Of a stretch of 64,000 bases of DNA, positions 47,376 to 56,966 are shown piece after piece (the stretch's first letter is position 1; each line of letters opens with the position of its first letter). The notes under the pieces are model-generated. The model had not been told where the DNA came from. It ran no database searches and saw nothing but the letters and a program-made list of their open reading frames with translations. Source of the DNA: Clostridium paraputrificum (GTDB lineage Bacteria; Bacillota; Clostridia; Clostridiales; Clostridiaceae); the NCBI RefSeq assembly GCF_900447045.1, contig NZ_UAWH01000017.1, positions 67,001 to 131,000 of the forward strand, given 5' to 3'. A program made the position numbers and the translations under genes.

Positions 47376-47412
47376 TTTTTATATTTTTATATTTTTATAT
47401 TTTTATATTTTT
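47376..47412. repeat. Tandem repeat of TTTTTATA
   Basis: About 4.6 copies of the 8-base unit TTTTTATA lie between the comB terminator and the comB stop codon. Copy number may vary between strains by slippage. Confidence 0.9.
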
Positions 47413-47415
47413 AAG

Positions 47416-48126
47416 TTAAATTATTTCTCCACCCTTATATTCAGGAACTATAGTTGTTATATCTTTTTTCATACAGTAACCTACATCATTTATTAATCCT
47501 AAACTCATCATAACATTATAGTGTCTTGCTTCTTTGATAAAATCAATAATATTAGGATTACTTTCAAAAGAAAGTAGTGCTGTCTTTGATAAATCTGTTA
47601 GCTCTAACTTATCACATTTTTCTATAAGAGCTTTTATAATAGCGCCAGAACAAATAAAATCATCCATTGAGAACTGACCATTAGTTCCTGCATTAACTAT
47701 CACAACATCTTCATTTAATGAAAGTAACTTTTCAGCAATAGCTGATACATTTAACATACAAGCAACAAATATCCTCTTAGCCTCTAAACAACTAGTTAGT
47801 GTTCTCGTTCCATTAGTAGTTGTAATTATTATAGTTTTTCCTTCTACCACTTCTTTTGTATATTCTAATGGTGAATTAGATAAATCAAAACCATCTATCT
47901 TTAATGCTTTCCTTTCTCCACCTAATATACATTCTTTCTCTCCAATAGAAGCTTTCAACTTTAGGGCTTCTTCTATTGTTAATGTTGGAATCACTTTCTT
48001 ACACCCATTCATTAATGCAGTAGTAATTACTGAAGTAGCTCTAAGCATATCAATTACTACTACCACCTTATTTTCAATTATATCTTTTCTAATATAATCA
48101 GCTGAAATAATAATATCTATTTTCAT
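47416..48126 (-). CDS. comB: 2-phosphosulfolactate phosphatase family protein (ComB)
   Basis: This 236-residue protein has the ComB motifs VVVIDMLRATSVITTAL, GGERKALKIDGFDLSNSP and TTTNGTRTL with the acidic Mg2+ site. In methanogens ComB makes sulfolactate for coenzyme M. Clostridia lack that coenzyme, so the substrate here is open. It lies 21 bases after the radical SAM gene and is probably in its operon. Confidence 0.9.
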   Translation of the reverse strand: MKIDIIISADYIRKDIIENKVVVVIDMLRATSVITTALMNGCKKVIPTLTIEEALKLKASIGEKECILGGERKALKIDGFDLSNSPLEYTKEVVEGKTIIITTTNGTRTLTSCLEAKRIFVACMLNVSAIAEKLLSLNEDVVIVNAGTNGQFSMDDFICSGAIIKALIEKCDKLELTDLSKTALLSFESNPNIIDFIKEARHYNVMMSLGLINDVGYCMKKDITTIVPEYKGGEII

Positions 48127-48147
48127 AATCTCATCCCCAAAAATTAA

Positions 48148-49074
48148 TTATTTAAATGTCTTCCCTTGATAAATATCATTATCTATGAATGCTTTATCTA
48201 TAGCATTTAAAATCTCCCATTTCTTTAAACTCCACATAGGACCTATTAATAAATCTCTCGGTGCATCACCTGTAAGTCTATGTATAACCATATCCTGTGG
48301 TAACATACAAACTGATTTACATAATAAATCAATATAATCCTCCTGAGATAAGAATTCTAGACCTCCAGCTTCATAAACTTTAACTAAAGGTGTATTTTTC
48401 ATTAAATGCAATAAATGAAATTTAACCCCCTGAGCACCACTGTGAGCAATATAATCCACTGTCTTTAACATATCTTCTTTTGTTTCCCCTGGCAATCCAA
48501 AAATAGCATGAACTACAAAATCTATATTTCTCTTTTTTAATCTAGTGATAGCCTCTTCAAACACATCTAGATTATATCCTCTATTTATCTTTCTAGCTGC
48601 GTCATCATTAGATGTCTGCAAACCAAGTTCTACCCAAACATAATACTTTTTATTTATCTCTTCTAAAAGATCTAATACATCTTCTCCTAAACAATCAGGT
48701 CTTGTAGCTATAGCTAAAGCTACTACACCTTCTTGGCTTAAAGCTTCTTCATACTTTTTCTTTAGGACATCTACAGGTGCATAGGTATTAGTATATGCTT
48801 GGAAATACGCTATATACTTTCCTTGCTTCCACTTCTTATTCATCATGTACTTAATATCTATAAATTGCTTCTCAATAGAAAAATCTCTATCTCCTGCAAA
48901 GTCTCCTGATCCCCTCTCACTACAGAATAAACATCCACCTTTGCTAATAGTTCCATCTCTATTAGGACAAGAAAATCCCCCATCAAGTGAAATCTTGAAT
49001 ACTTTCTCCCCAAATTTATTTCTTAGGAAATAATTTAAATTATTATATCTCTTTCCTCCCCAGTCTTTCACCAC
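48148..49074 (-). CDS. TIGR01212-family radical SAM protein (YtqA-like)
   Basis: This 308-residue protein has a radical SAM cluster site in the spaced form CPNRDGTISKGGCLFC, then GKYIAYFQAYTNTYAP and ATRPDCLGEDVLDLL. YtqA/YhcC proteins of this family are thought to act on RNA or nucleotides, but no reaction is firmly assigned. A GTG start lies seven bases after GAGGAG. It is followed by comB. Confidence 0.9.
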   Translation of the reverse strand: MVKDWGGKRYNNLNYFLRNKFGEKVFKISLDGGFSCPNRDGTISKGGCLFCSERGSGDFAGDRDFSIEKQFIDIKYMMNKKWKQGKYIAYFQAYTNTYAPVDVLKKKYEEALSQEGVVALAIATRPDCLGEDVLDLLEEINKKYYVWVELGLQTSNDDAARKINRGYNLDVFEEAITRLKKRNIDFVVHAIFGLPGETKEDMLKTVDYIAHSGAQGVKFHLLHLMKNTPLVKVYEAGGLEFLSQEDYIDLLCKSVCMLPQDMVIHRLTGDAPRDLLIGPMWSLKKWEILNAIDKAFIDNDIYQGKTFK

Positions 49075-49162
49075 GGAAATCTCCTCCTCTTTTGATAATA
49101 TATCATCTACTATAATAACAAATTAACTTTAAAATTTAAAATCCTAGTGTTTCCAAAAAAAT

Positions 49163-49187
49163 ATAGCATCAATACACTTGATGCTAT
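49163..49187 (-). terminator. Terminator of the opu operon
   Basis: ATAGCATCAA pairs perfectly with TTGATGCTAT before the opu stop codon region. Confidence 0.8.
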
Positions 49188-49194
49188 TTATATA

Positions 49195-50748
49195 TTATTC
49201 TATTAAACCTTCTGATACTAAAAATTCTCTAGCCACCTCTTCAGGAGATTTGCTTAATTTATCAACTTTATAATTTAAATCGATCATAGCTTCTTCATCT
49301 ATTTTTCCATCTAATACAGCTAAGACTTCTTTTAGCTCAGGATATTTTTCTAAGGTATCCATTCTAATAACAGGAACTGCATTATATGGAGGAAAGAATT
49401 CTTTATCATCCTCTAAAACTTGTAAATCAAAGGCCTTTAATAATCCCTCTGTAGAGAATGCATCAATAAATTGACAATCACCACTTTTTAAAGCTGAATA
49501 TCTAAGACTTCCATCCATAGCCTTTATACTTTTAAACTTCAATCCATATAATTTACTTAATTCATTTAATCCATCATCTCTATTAACAAACTCCATTGTA
49601 GGGCTGATTACAAATTCCTCATTATACTTAGCTAAATCAGATACTTTTTTTACATTATATTTCTCTGCAATTTCTTTAGTTGTTGCTATTGTATAAGTAT
49701 TATTAAAACCAAGTGGATTTAATAATGTTAAACTATATCGCTCCTCCATTAACTCTTTACTTCTATTATAAATTTCATCTTTATCTCTTATTAATGGTTC
49801 TCCTAATATATTTAGTAGTAAAGACCCTGTATAGTCAACATACATATCAATCTCTCCTTTTTGTATAGCTGATGACACAACAGAGCTTCCTCCTAAATTT
49901 AATTTTCTTTCTACATTAAGGTCAGTTTTTTCTTCTATTAAATCTGCCACCATATTTGCTAAAATTAATTGTTCTGAATAATTTTTTGATCCTACTACAA
50001 TTGTGTCACCTTTTTTTTCCTTAAATATATTAGATATACCTGTAAACACTAATAAAATAGCTAGTATAACTCCAATTACCTTAAGGATCTTATTATTATT
50101 TTTCTTCCCATTAGATAAAAGTCCAACAGGAGTTACTGCAACTTCAATCTTTCCAAATATAAAATCTATAATTAAGGCTAAAATACAAGCTGGTATAGCT
50201 CCTGCTAAAATCATATTGTTATTTACTGTTTGTACACCTGTAAATACCAGATACCCTAGACCTCCAGCCCCTATAAAAGCAGCTAAGGTCATTAATCCCA
50301 CTGATGTCACCGCAGATATTCTTACTCCAGACATAATTAATGGCAAAGATACTGGTATCTTTATCTTAATTAATGTTTGTCTTTTTGTTAATCCCATTCC
50401 TCTTGCTGCTTCTAACATATTTTCATCTATATTAGTCAGTGCAGTAAAAGTATTCTTTACTATTGGCAAAAGAGAGTATAAAACAACAGTAGTTATAGCA
50501 GGAACAGTTCCTATTCCAAGTAATGGAATAAGTAATCCTAATAAAGCCATAGATGGCACTGCTTGCAATGTATTGATTAATCCTAATATAGGTTTTCTTA
50601 GAGGCTTAATATTTGTAATAAGTATACCTAAAGGAATTCCTATTAATATAGCTAAAGCAATTGCTAACATAGTTAAAAACGTATGCTCTACTAATAGTGA
50701 TAATATTTGCTCTTTCCTTTCTAAAATGAAACTAAAAAAGTTACTCAT
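49195..50748 (-). CDS. Fused permease/substrate-binding subunit of an Opu-type osmolyte ABC transporter
   Basis: Residues 1-215 form an OpuCB-like permease with about six segments and the EAARGMGLTKRQTLIKIKIP coupling loop. Residues about 235-517 are an OpuCC/ProX-type binding domain (GSKNYSEQLILANMVADLIE, VSSAIQKGEIDMYVDYTG). Such fusions keep the ligand-binding domain tethered outside the cell. Glycine betaine, carnitine or choline are the likely ligands. It overlaps the ATPase gene by eight bases. Confidence 0.92.
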   Translation of the reverse strand: MSNFFSFILERKEQILSLLVEHTFLTMLAIALAILIGIPLGILITNIKPLRKPILGLINTLQAVPSMALLGLLIPLLGIGTVPAITTVVLYSLLPIVKNTFTALTNIDENMLEAARGMGLTKRQTLIKIKIPVSLPLIMSGVRISAVTSVGLMTLAAFIGAGGLGYLVFTGVQTVNNNMILAGAIPACILALIIDFIFGKIEVAVTPVGLLSNGKKNNNKILKVIGVILAILLVFTGISNIFKEKKGDTIVVGSKNYSEQLILANMVADLIEEKTDLNVERKLNLGGSSVVSSAIQKGEIDMYVDYTGSLLLNILGEPLIRDKDEIYNRSKELMEERYSLTLLNPLGFNNTYTIATTKEIAEKYNVKKVSDLAKYNEEFVISPTMEFVNRDDGLNELSKLYGLKFKSIKAMDGSLRYSALKSGDCQFIDAFSTEGLLKAFDLQVLEDDKEFFPPYNAVPVIRMDTLEKYPELKEVLAVLDGKIDEEAMIDLNYKVDKLSKSPEEVAREFLVSEGLIE

Positions 50749-51874
50749 TAGTTTCCACCTCCTCTTCTAAGTATTGCTGACTTAAAACAGAAATCAAACT
50801 ACTTTTAGTAACCAACCCAACTAATATCTTATTCTTATTAACTACAGGTAAATACCCTACAGCATTTTCATTCATTACTGTTAATACATCTACTAGGTTG
50901 TCATCATCTTTTACATATAACAACTCTTTTTCCATTACATCTTCAACCTTTGTATCTAATGGTATATCTCTTCTTACTTGTTTTAATGTAACAAGACCTA
51001 TAAGTTGATTTTCTTTATTTACTACAAGTAAACTATCAACCTTATTTGATTTCATCATCTCAATAGATTGAACTATAGTTCTAAAAGGCTTTACCTTAAT
51101 AGGATCTTGTATCATAATATCCTTTGTCTTTATAAATTCAGGTGTATCCCAAATTTTCTTACTTCCTATAAATTCTTTAATAAATTCATTTGCTGGTCTT
51201 CTTAATATATTTTCAGGAGTATCATATTGTTGTATTTTTCCTCCATTCATAATACATATTTTATCTGCTATCTTTATAGCTTCATCCATATCATGAGTTA
51301 CGAATATTATTGTTTTCTTTAATTCTTGATGAAGAGTAAGTAGTTCATCTTGCAAAGAACTACGTGTAATTGGATCTAACGCACTAAAAGGCTCGTCCAT
51401 TAATATTATGTTAGCATCAGTAGCAAATGCTCTTGCAACACCAACTCTTTGTTGCTGACCACCACTCAGTTCAGCAGGGTACTTATTCATATACTCATCT
51501 GAATTAAGTCCAACCATATTTAATAATTCAATAGTCTTCTTATTTATTTTTTCTAATGGTTCCTTTTTTAACTTAGGTATTAATTCTATATTTTCTTTTA
51601 TTGTCATGTGTGGGAATAATCCTACATTTTGAATTACATATCCTATTTGCCTTCTTAACTGAATAGTATCTTCCCTTGCAATTAAATTTCCATTTATGAA
51701 TATAGATCCTTCTGTAGGTTTTATTAACTTATTAATCATCTTTAATGTTGTTGTTTTACCACAGCCACTTGGTCCAATTAACACCACTAAGTCACCATCT
51801 TTAATATGAAGATTTATATCATTTAATATAACCTTATCACCTATCTGTTTAGTTATACCTTTAAACTCTATCAT
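50741..51874 (-). CDS. opuCA: Opu-type osmolyte ABC transporter ATPase with CBS domains
   Basis: This 377-residue protein has an ABC ATPase (Walker A GPSGCGKTT, signature LSGGQQQRVGVARAF, Walker B ILMDEP). It is followed by two CBS domains (about 255-370). The CBS pair senses ionic strength or c-di-AMP in relatives. With the fused permease/binding protein it makes a complete importer. AAGGAGGGGG precedes the ATG. A perfect inverted repeat lies just upstream. Confidence 0.93.
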   Translation of the reverse strand: MIEFKGITKQIGDKVILNDINLHIKDGDLVVLIGPSGCGKTTTLKMINKLIKPTEGSIFINGNLIAREDTIQLRRQIGYVIQNVGLFPHMTIKENIELIPKLKKEPLEKINKKTIELLNMVGLNSDEYMNKYPAELSGGQQQRVGVARAFATDANIILMDEPFSALDPITRSSLQDELLTLHQELKKTIIFVTHDMDEAIKIADKICIMNGGKIQQYDTPENILRRPANEFIKEFIGSKKIWDTPEFIKTKDIMIQDPIKVKPFRTIVQSIEMMKSNKVDSLLVVNKENQLIGLVTLKQVRRDIPLDTKVEDVMEKELLYVKDDDNLVDVLTVMNENAVGYLPVVNKNKILVGLVTKSSLISVLSQQYLEEEVETNE

Positions 51875-51887
51875 ATTCCCCCTCCTT

Positions 51888-51919
51888 CTAACAACTTATT
51901 TTTAATTATAAGTTGTTAG
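51888..51919 (-). promoter_or_regulatory. Inverted repeat at the opu operon start
   Basis: CTAACAACTTAT and ATAAGTTGTTAG form a perfect 12-bp inverted repeat with an 8-base spacer. It lies immediately upstream of the opuCA ribosome site and just downstream of TATAAT-like sequences on the minus strand. Likely operator. No regulator gene is adjacent. Confidence 0.6.
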
Positions 51920-52074
51920 TATAATTATATTATACTTTCTATTTTTTATAAACCTTTATATATCCATTAATCTTCCATTTTGATTAACTTTAACATGATC
52001 TGCTGTAATTAGAGCTTAAACTTCTATGTATTCCTAAGTAATCTTTTAATTAACTCTTATTTGCTAAAAAAATA

Positions 52075-52106
52075 AGAAAGTTAACCAATATATTGATTAA
52101 CTTTCT
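52075..52106 (-). terminator. Terminator after the 52.1-53.2 kb lipoprotein gene
   Basis: AGAAAGTTAA pairs with TTAACTTTCT, with a T-run on the minus strand. Confidence 0.8.
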
Positions 52107-52111
52107 ATTTT

Positions 52112-53185
52112 CTATTCTTTAAATACCTTTAAATCTTCCACATCTATTTTATATGTACCCTCATTCTCTTTATCATCTCCTATAGCTTTTACTGTAATAA
52201 AAACACCATTATCATCAATTCTTACTACATCTGATGAATACTTTTCTACAGGAAAATATTCATTTAAGTTCAATTTTAATAATTCTCCTGTTGGATTTTT
52301 ATATACTCTAATTCCACTTCCTTTACCCTCTTCTTTAATTTGAACTATTAGTTCTCCATCATCATTTGAAAAAAGTAACTTTTCCACTATAGATCCATCT
52401 ACTACATCATAAGGTACTAGCTTATTTAATATTGGCATCTCTAAGGCATCTTGAATTGCTTCATCAACATTTCCACCACTTGGGGATGGTGCGTCTCCTC
52501 CACCTTGATTATTTCCAGCTGTAGGCTTAGTATCCTCAACAATGGCTAGACCTATAAATGTTCTTAAGCCATTTGTAGTTGTAAATGCAACTTTATTTCC
52601 CAAAAAGCCTATTCCCATCTTATTAAATGATTCTTCTGGAACACTCTCTTTATCTACTACCACATTATCTCTATTAGGATATACCTCCCTTGGTAAATCC
52701 TTCATTCTTAATAACAACTGGCTCTTTCCTATTTCATAATCCCTTAGTCTTAAAGTACTTCCAACTTTATATACCTGTTTTTCATTTGTTGATTTAATTT
52801 CATCTACTAAATATTCTTTATCTTTCTTTACAACCTTTATTACAACTGTATCTAAATCAATTCTGCTTTCATCTTTTTCTTCTTTAACCACAATATAAGT
52901 GAAGTATGCATGATCTGCTCCTTCTGAAAGCTTATCTAATTTATATCCATTTATATTGTCATTTTGTATTTTTCTTATTTCTTCATTATCTTTTATTACT
53001 TCTGTACTTATCTTATTGCTTTCATCAAAATTTCCCCTAGTTACATTCTCCATATAATTACTTGCTATTTCCCCAGCCTTCTTAATATTGAAAACATCTG
53101 AATTTACATCAAAATTTTTCCCAAAGCATCCTATAAAAGAAAACATTAAAACACTAGATAAAAAACATGAAACGATTCTTTTCAT
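52112..53185 (-). CDS. Putative lipoprotein of unknown function
   Basis: This protein of about 357 residues has a signal peptide and lipobox FIGC near residue 20. A Gly/Pro/Ser-rich linker (GNNQGGGDAPSPSGG) separates an N-terminal domain (about 30-215) from a C-terminal beta-rich domain (about 250-357). No motif recognised. The longest frame starts at 53203, but GGGAG then lies inside the coding sequence. The ATG at 53185 is correctly spaced and chosen. Confidence 0.75.
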   Translation of the reverse strand: MKRIVSCFLSSVLMFSFIGCFGKNFDVNSDVFNIKKAGEIASNYMENVTRGNFDESNKISTEVIKDNEEIRKIQNDNINGYKLDKLSEGADHAYFTYIVVKEEKDESRIDLDTVVIKVVKKDKEYLVDEIKSTNEKQVYKVGSTLRLRDYEIGKSQLLLRMKDLPREVYPNRDNVVVDKESVPEESFNKMGIGFLGNKVAFTTTNGLRTFIGLAIVEDTKPTAGNNQGGGDAPSPSGGNVDEAIQDALEMPILNKLVPYDVVDGSIVEKLLFSNDDGELIVQIKEEGKGSGIRVYKNPTGELLKLNLNEYFPVEKYSSDVVRIDDNGVFITVKAIGDDKENEGTYKIDVEDLKVFKE

Positions 53186-53315
53186 AATAATTACTCCCTT
53201 CATTATACCTTCTTAGTTTTCCTAAGAAAAATTCCCTTATACATTTACTAAAGAATATTTGAATATTCCACATTATATATTAAGTATAGGAACAAGTTTG
53301 AAAGGAGGTTTTTAA

Positions 53316-54377
53316 TTGAAAAAAGAATTGCTTAAAATATTTCAAGTAGCTGTTGTATTCATTGGAACAATCGTAGGTGCTGGACTTGCCTCTGGAAAGG
53401 AAATCTCTAACTTTTTCACTTCCTTTGGGCCCAAAAGTTTTATTGGAATTTTTATATGTGGAGCTTTGTATATAGTAATGGGAATTATAATATCAAAAAT
53501 AAGCCTTTTATATAAATTAAATTCATATAGCGAAGTAATGCAAGTAATTAGCCCTAATATCTTTGGAAAGCTTACTGGAATTATTACTACGCTATACTTT
53601 ATTTCAAGCGCATCAATTATACTAGCTGGAAGCGGAGCCTTAATACATCAATTTTTTGGTATTCCAAAAATTATAGGAACTTTAATCATGCTTTGTATAT
53701 CCTTATTCTTTTTACTTAGAGGAACTGAGGGATTAATTGAAGTAAATAGTTTTATAGTTCCTGGCTTAATACTAACAATTTCCCTAATAACTACTTTGTA
53801 TATTGCATTTGGTAATGATGTAATGACAATTGATAATATTATTCATGCTCCAGCAAAAAAAAGTGGTGTTTTTATATCTACATTACTATATTCAGGCTAT
53901 AACATATTATGTAGTTCAGGTGTTCTTGTTCCTCTTAGTACAAAAATGAAAAAGTCAAAAACTATGATTATAGGTATAGTATTAGGTGCATTAGGACTAA
54001 CTTTCTTATCCCTTGCAATAAACTCATTGCTTTTAATAAATCAACCATATATATACGAGTATGAAATACCACTATTATTCATAGCTCAACGCTTTGGTCC
54101 AATCGTACAAGCTATATTATCAATGATTATTTTATTAGAAATGTTCTCAACAGAAGTTTCGGACGTATACTCTATAGGAAAAACATTAGAACAAACATTT
54201 AAAATTAAGTTCAACTTAGGTATAGTTATAGTTTTAGCCATAGCATTACCAATATCTCAAATTGGATTTGGAGCCTTAATATCTACTCTTTATCCAATGT
54301 TTGGATGCTTAAGCTTAATATTCATAACACAATGTATTATTTTTTATTTTAAACATAGAAAAGAAATGACTAACTAG
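53316..54377 (+). CDS. YkvI-like membrane protein (COG3949)
   Basis: This 353-residue protein has about ten hydrophobic segments and the opening GTIVGAGLASGKEISNFF, typical of YkvI-type members of the LeuT/APC transporter superfamily. Substrate unknown. A TTG start follows AAAGGAGG. The PflX-like gene follows 65 bases later in the same direction, possibly on the same transcript. Confidence 0.85.
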   Translation: MKKELLKIFQVAVVFIGTIVGAGLASGKEISNFFTSFGPKSFIGIFICGALYIVMGIIISKISLLYKLNSYSEVMQVISPNIFGKLTGIITTLYFISSASIILAGSGALIHQFFGIPKIIGTLIMLCISLFFLLRGTEGLIEVNSFIVPGLILTISLITTLYIAFGNDVMTIDNIIHAPAKKSGVFISTLLYSGYNILCSSGVLVPLSTKMKKSKTMIIGIVLGALGLTFLSLAINSLLLINQPYIYEYEIPLLFIAQRFGPIVQAILSMIILLEMFSTEVSDVYSIGKTLEQTFKIKFNLGIVIVLAIALPISQIGFGALISTLYPMFGCLSLIFITQCIIFYFKHRKEMTN

Positions 54378-54441
54378 ATAGTTGATAGTATTTAATATCA
54401 GTCTTATAATTTAATAAGTATAAATTATGAGGTGATATTAA

Positions 54442-55359
54442 ATGAAGTATGATTACCTATTAAAAAAATGTGATTTATGCCGAAGGCATTGTGGTGTTAA
54501 TAGACTAAATGGTGAACTAGGTATATGCACTGCTAATGATAATCTAATTGTAGCTAGAGCAGAATTACACCTTTGGGAAGAACCACCTATATCTTGTGAA
54601 AATGGTTCAGGTACAGTATTTTTTTCACATTGTAATTTAAAATGTGTATTTTGTCAGAACCATGAAATAAGTCAAGAATATAAGGGTGCTGAAATAACCA
54701 TAAATAGACTTAGTGATATTTTCTTAGAACTTCAAAATAAAGGCGCAAATAATATAAATCTTGTTACGCCTACCCACTATGTACCACAAATAATAGAAGC
54801 CATAGAAATAGCTAAATATAAAGGATTAAAACTACCTATCCTTTATAATACTAATGGTTATGATACATTAGAAACTATCAAGTTATTAGATGGATATATA
54901 GATGTTTATCTTCCAGATTTTAAGTATTTTGATGATAAATATTCTATAAAATATTCAAAGGCAAAAGATTATTCATCTAAAATAATTCCCATATTAAAAG
55001 AAATGGTTAGGCAAACTGGTAAGCCATCCTTTGATGATAAAGGTAGAATTCTTAAAGGAGTTATTATAAGACATTTAATGCTTCCTGGCTTACTATTTGA
55101 TTCTAAGAAAGTTATAGATAAAATATATTCTACTTTTGGTGATGATGTTTATATAAGCATAATGAATCAATACACACCAATGCATAACTCATCTAAATAT
55201 CCAGAAATAAATAAATTTTTAAATCCAAAACATTACAATTCACTAATTAATTACGCTAGTGAATTGGGAGTAATTAATGGATTTATTCAAGATGAAGGTT
55301 CAAATACAACTGAATACGTTCCTAACTTTAACTTTCAAGGGGTCTTATCCGATAAATAA
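54442..55359 (+). CDS. PflX-like radical SAM protein (COG1313)
   Basis: This 305-residue protein has an N-terminal cysteine cluster (CDLCRRHC, ICTAND) and the radical SAM site SHCNLKCVFCQNHEIS. It then has NLVTPTHYVPQI and YNTNGYDTLE. Relatives are called PflX and resemble pyruvate formate-lyase activases, but their target is unproven. GAGGTGATATTAA precedes the ATG. It is followed by repeat copy D. Confidence 0.9.
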   Translation: MKYDYLLKKCDLCRRHCGVNRLNGELGICTANDNLIVARAELHLWEEPPISCENGSGTVFFSHCNLKCVFCQNHEISQEYKGAEITINRLSDIFLELQNKGANNINLVTPTHYVPQIIEAIEIAKYKGLKLPILYNTNGYDTLETIKLLDGYIDVYLPDFKYFDDKYSIKYSKAKDYSSKIIPILKEMVRQTGKPSFDDKGRILKGVIIRHLMLPGLLFDSKKVIDKIYSTFGDDVYISIMNQYTPMHNSSKYPEINKFLNPKHYNSLINYASELGVINGFIQDEGSNTTEYVPNFNFQGVLSDK

Positions 55360-55364
55360 TAAGA

Positions 55365-55442
55365 AAGGTTGGATGGATATTTATTTTGCTTGTTCCGTCG
55401 CAAGCTCCAAGTCACAGAAAAACAAATATCTATTCCCTTGAT
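55365..55442 (+). repeat. Interspersed hairpin repeat, copy D
   Basis: GGATATTTATTTTGCTTG (55375-55392) pairs with AAAAACAAATATCT (right arm ending at 55431). The middle CCGTCGC..GCTCCAAGTCAC is shared with copy A. The closing pair is a G-T wobble, where copy B has G-C and copy C has A-T. It lies between convergent genes. Confidence 0.85.
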
Positions 55443-55480
55443 TTATAGCTAATTAAAATCTTATAATTTTCTAGACAGTG

Positions 55481-55519
55481 AAAAAGAAACTCATACATAA
55501 CAGTAAGAGTTTCTTTTTT
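55481..55519. terminator. Bidirectional terminator between PflX-like gene and sleC
   Basis: AAAAAGAAACTC pairs with GAGTTTCTTTTTT, with T-runs on both strands. Confidence 0.85.
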
Positions 55520-55526
55520 ATATCTA

Positions 55527-56903
55527 TTAATTTGGATAATTAAAGAAAGGTGCAGAATTACCTCCCCTGATCATTTCTCTGGAGTTAGGTGGATAAAATA
55601 TATTTTCACTTCTTAATTCTGCTATTCTCGTTACGCCTACATAAATGTCAGATATCCTGTACCATGTTGCATAATCCACAACTCCTGTTTTAGGTAAATT
55701 AAATATTCCTTGAAATACTCTAACTGCTTCTGCAGTAGCTTCACCATAAGTACCATCAACTGCCACCTTAGGAATTAAAGGATAATTTTGTGCAATTCTA
55801 TTTAAAAATTCTTGTATCTGTCTAACAGACTCCCCATTTGAACCTACTGTTAAATCAAATCCTGGATATGAAGATGGACTACCACTAACCTGTTCAGCTG
55901 TTGTTAGTTCAATATCATTTCCATAATAATAAGTTAATATATCATAAGGTATATAACCTTGATCCCCAAGATACTTACTACCCCATTGACTTAGCCATTG
56001 AGGACAAGTTACATTCTTCCCATCACAATACTGTGTTAATAGTGGTTGTTTTCTTCCAAATCTCCTAATATAAGTGGAGAATATTTCATCAACAATAGCA
56101 CTTATACTATCATAAATATTTCTTCCATAATTAAATGCATGATCATAAGCTGTAGAGCTTGTTATATCAAAATTCTTCCCTTTTCCTCTATACCATTCTG
56201 TATAAATTCTATTTAATGTAAATGATATAATACAAAATACATTTGCCCTTATTGTACTCTCTGGCCATGTAGAGTATATTTCACATGAAGCTACATTCTT
56301 TATATAATCTTTATACGGAACTCTATAATTAGGCGCAGAGGCATCATTAGGACTTCCCTGATGAACTGTTATAAATTCTGGAACTACAGGTTTTGGTAAT
56401 ACAACTCCTCCTGTAGGTGGTGGAAGAGGTTTATCTGGAGATTCTGGTATCTTTGCCGGGAAATTACCAATTAATGTATTGGGTTGAATTATAATTATTT
56501 CTGCTCTACTTGATCTATTTGCATTTTCTTGAAGACTTACTTTCTGTAAGGCTGTTGATTGCGGAAACACTTGTACCCCTCTTATTGATACAGGACTAAA
56601 CCCATCCCTTTCTACCAAAACATCATAAAGACTATAAGGTACATTATTAGTAGGTTCTTGAGAATAATCTAGTGGTGGTGCTGATAAATCTATTACTTGA
56701 GTTAAACCTGAAGAATCTGTAAGTAATGTTGTATTGATATTACTTGCACTTGGATTGTTAGGGGATGTAGTTTTGTTACCAAGAGCATTTATATTTTGGA
56801 CTTGGTCACTAGTTGTTGGATTTATAGTTACTCTACAGTTATCTATTGGTACTGCGCTTTCTCCTCTAAAGCATTGAACTTTTAATTGACCTATATCAGC
56901 CAT
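55527..56903 (-). CDS. sleC: Spore cortex-lytic enzyme pro-SleC
   Basis: This 458-residue germination enzyme is a zymogen. A prepro-region occupies about the first 130-140 residues. The mature part opens near NTLIGNFPAKIPES and contains a SpoIID-like lytic transglycosylase domain (VPEFITVHQGSPND at about 173-187, SCEIYSTWPESTIRANVF). A C-terminal peptidoglycan-binding domain follows (LTVGSNGESVRQIQEFLNRI, about 351-415). Csp proteases cleave the pro-region by family analogy, and the double Csp gene is directly upstream. AGGAGATATTA precedes the ATG. Confidence 0.94.
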   Translation of the reverse strand: MADIGQLKVQCFRGESAVPIDNCRVTINPTTSDQVQNINALGNKTTSPNNPSASNINTTLLTDSSGLTQVIDLSAPPLDYSQEPTNNVPYSLYDVLVERDGFSPVSIRGVQVFPQSTALQKVSLQENANRSSRAEIIIIQPNTLIGNFPAKIPESPDKPLPPPTGGVVLPKPVVPEFITVHQGSPNDASAPNYRVPYKDYIKNVASCEIYSTWPESTIRANVFCIISFTLNRIYTEWYRGKGKNFDITSSTAYDHAFNYGRNIYDSISAIVDEIFSTYIRRFGRKQPLLTQYCDGKNVTCPQWLSQWGSKYLGDQGYIPYDILTYYYGNDIELTTAEQVSGSPSSYPGFDLTVGSNGESVRQIQEFLNRIAQNYPLIPKVAVDGTYGEATAEAVRVFQGIFNLPKTGVVDYATWYRISDIYVGVTRIAELRSENIFYPPNSREMIRGGNSAPFFNYPN

Positions 56904-56966
56904 TAATATCTCCTATAAAATTGTTTCATCATATATTATGCTTAGTACTAATCATCTGTGATACAG

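Noticed and set aside
47376..47412. Possible CRISPR-like array
   Set aside because: The units are directly contiguous 8-mers with no spacers. No cas gene is present.
50003..50770. 255-residue plus-strand frame
   Set aside because: It lies wholly opposite the Opu permease/binding gene, with no ribosome site and no recognisable domain.
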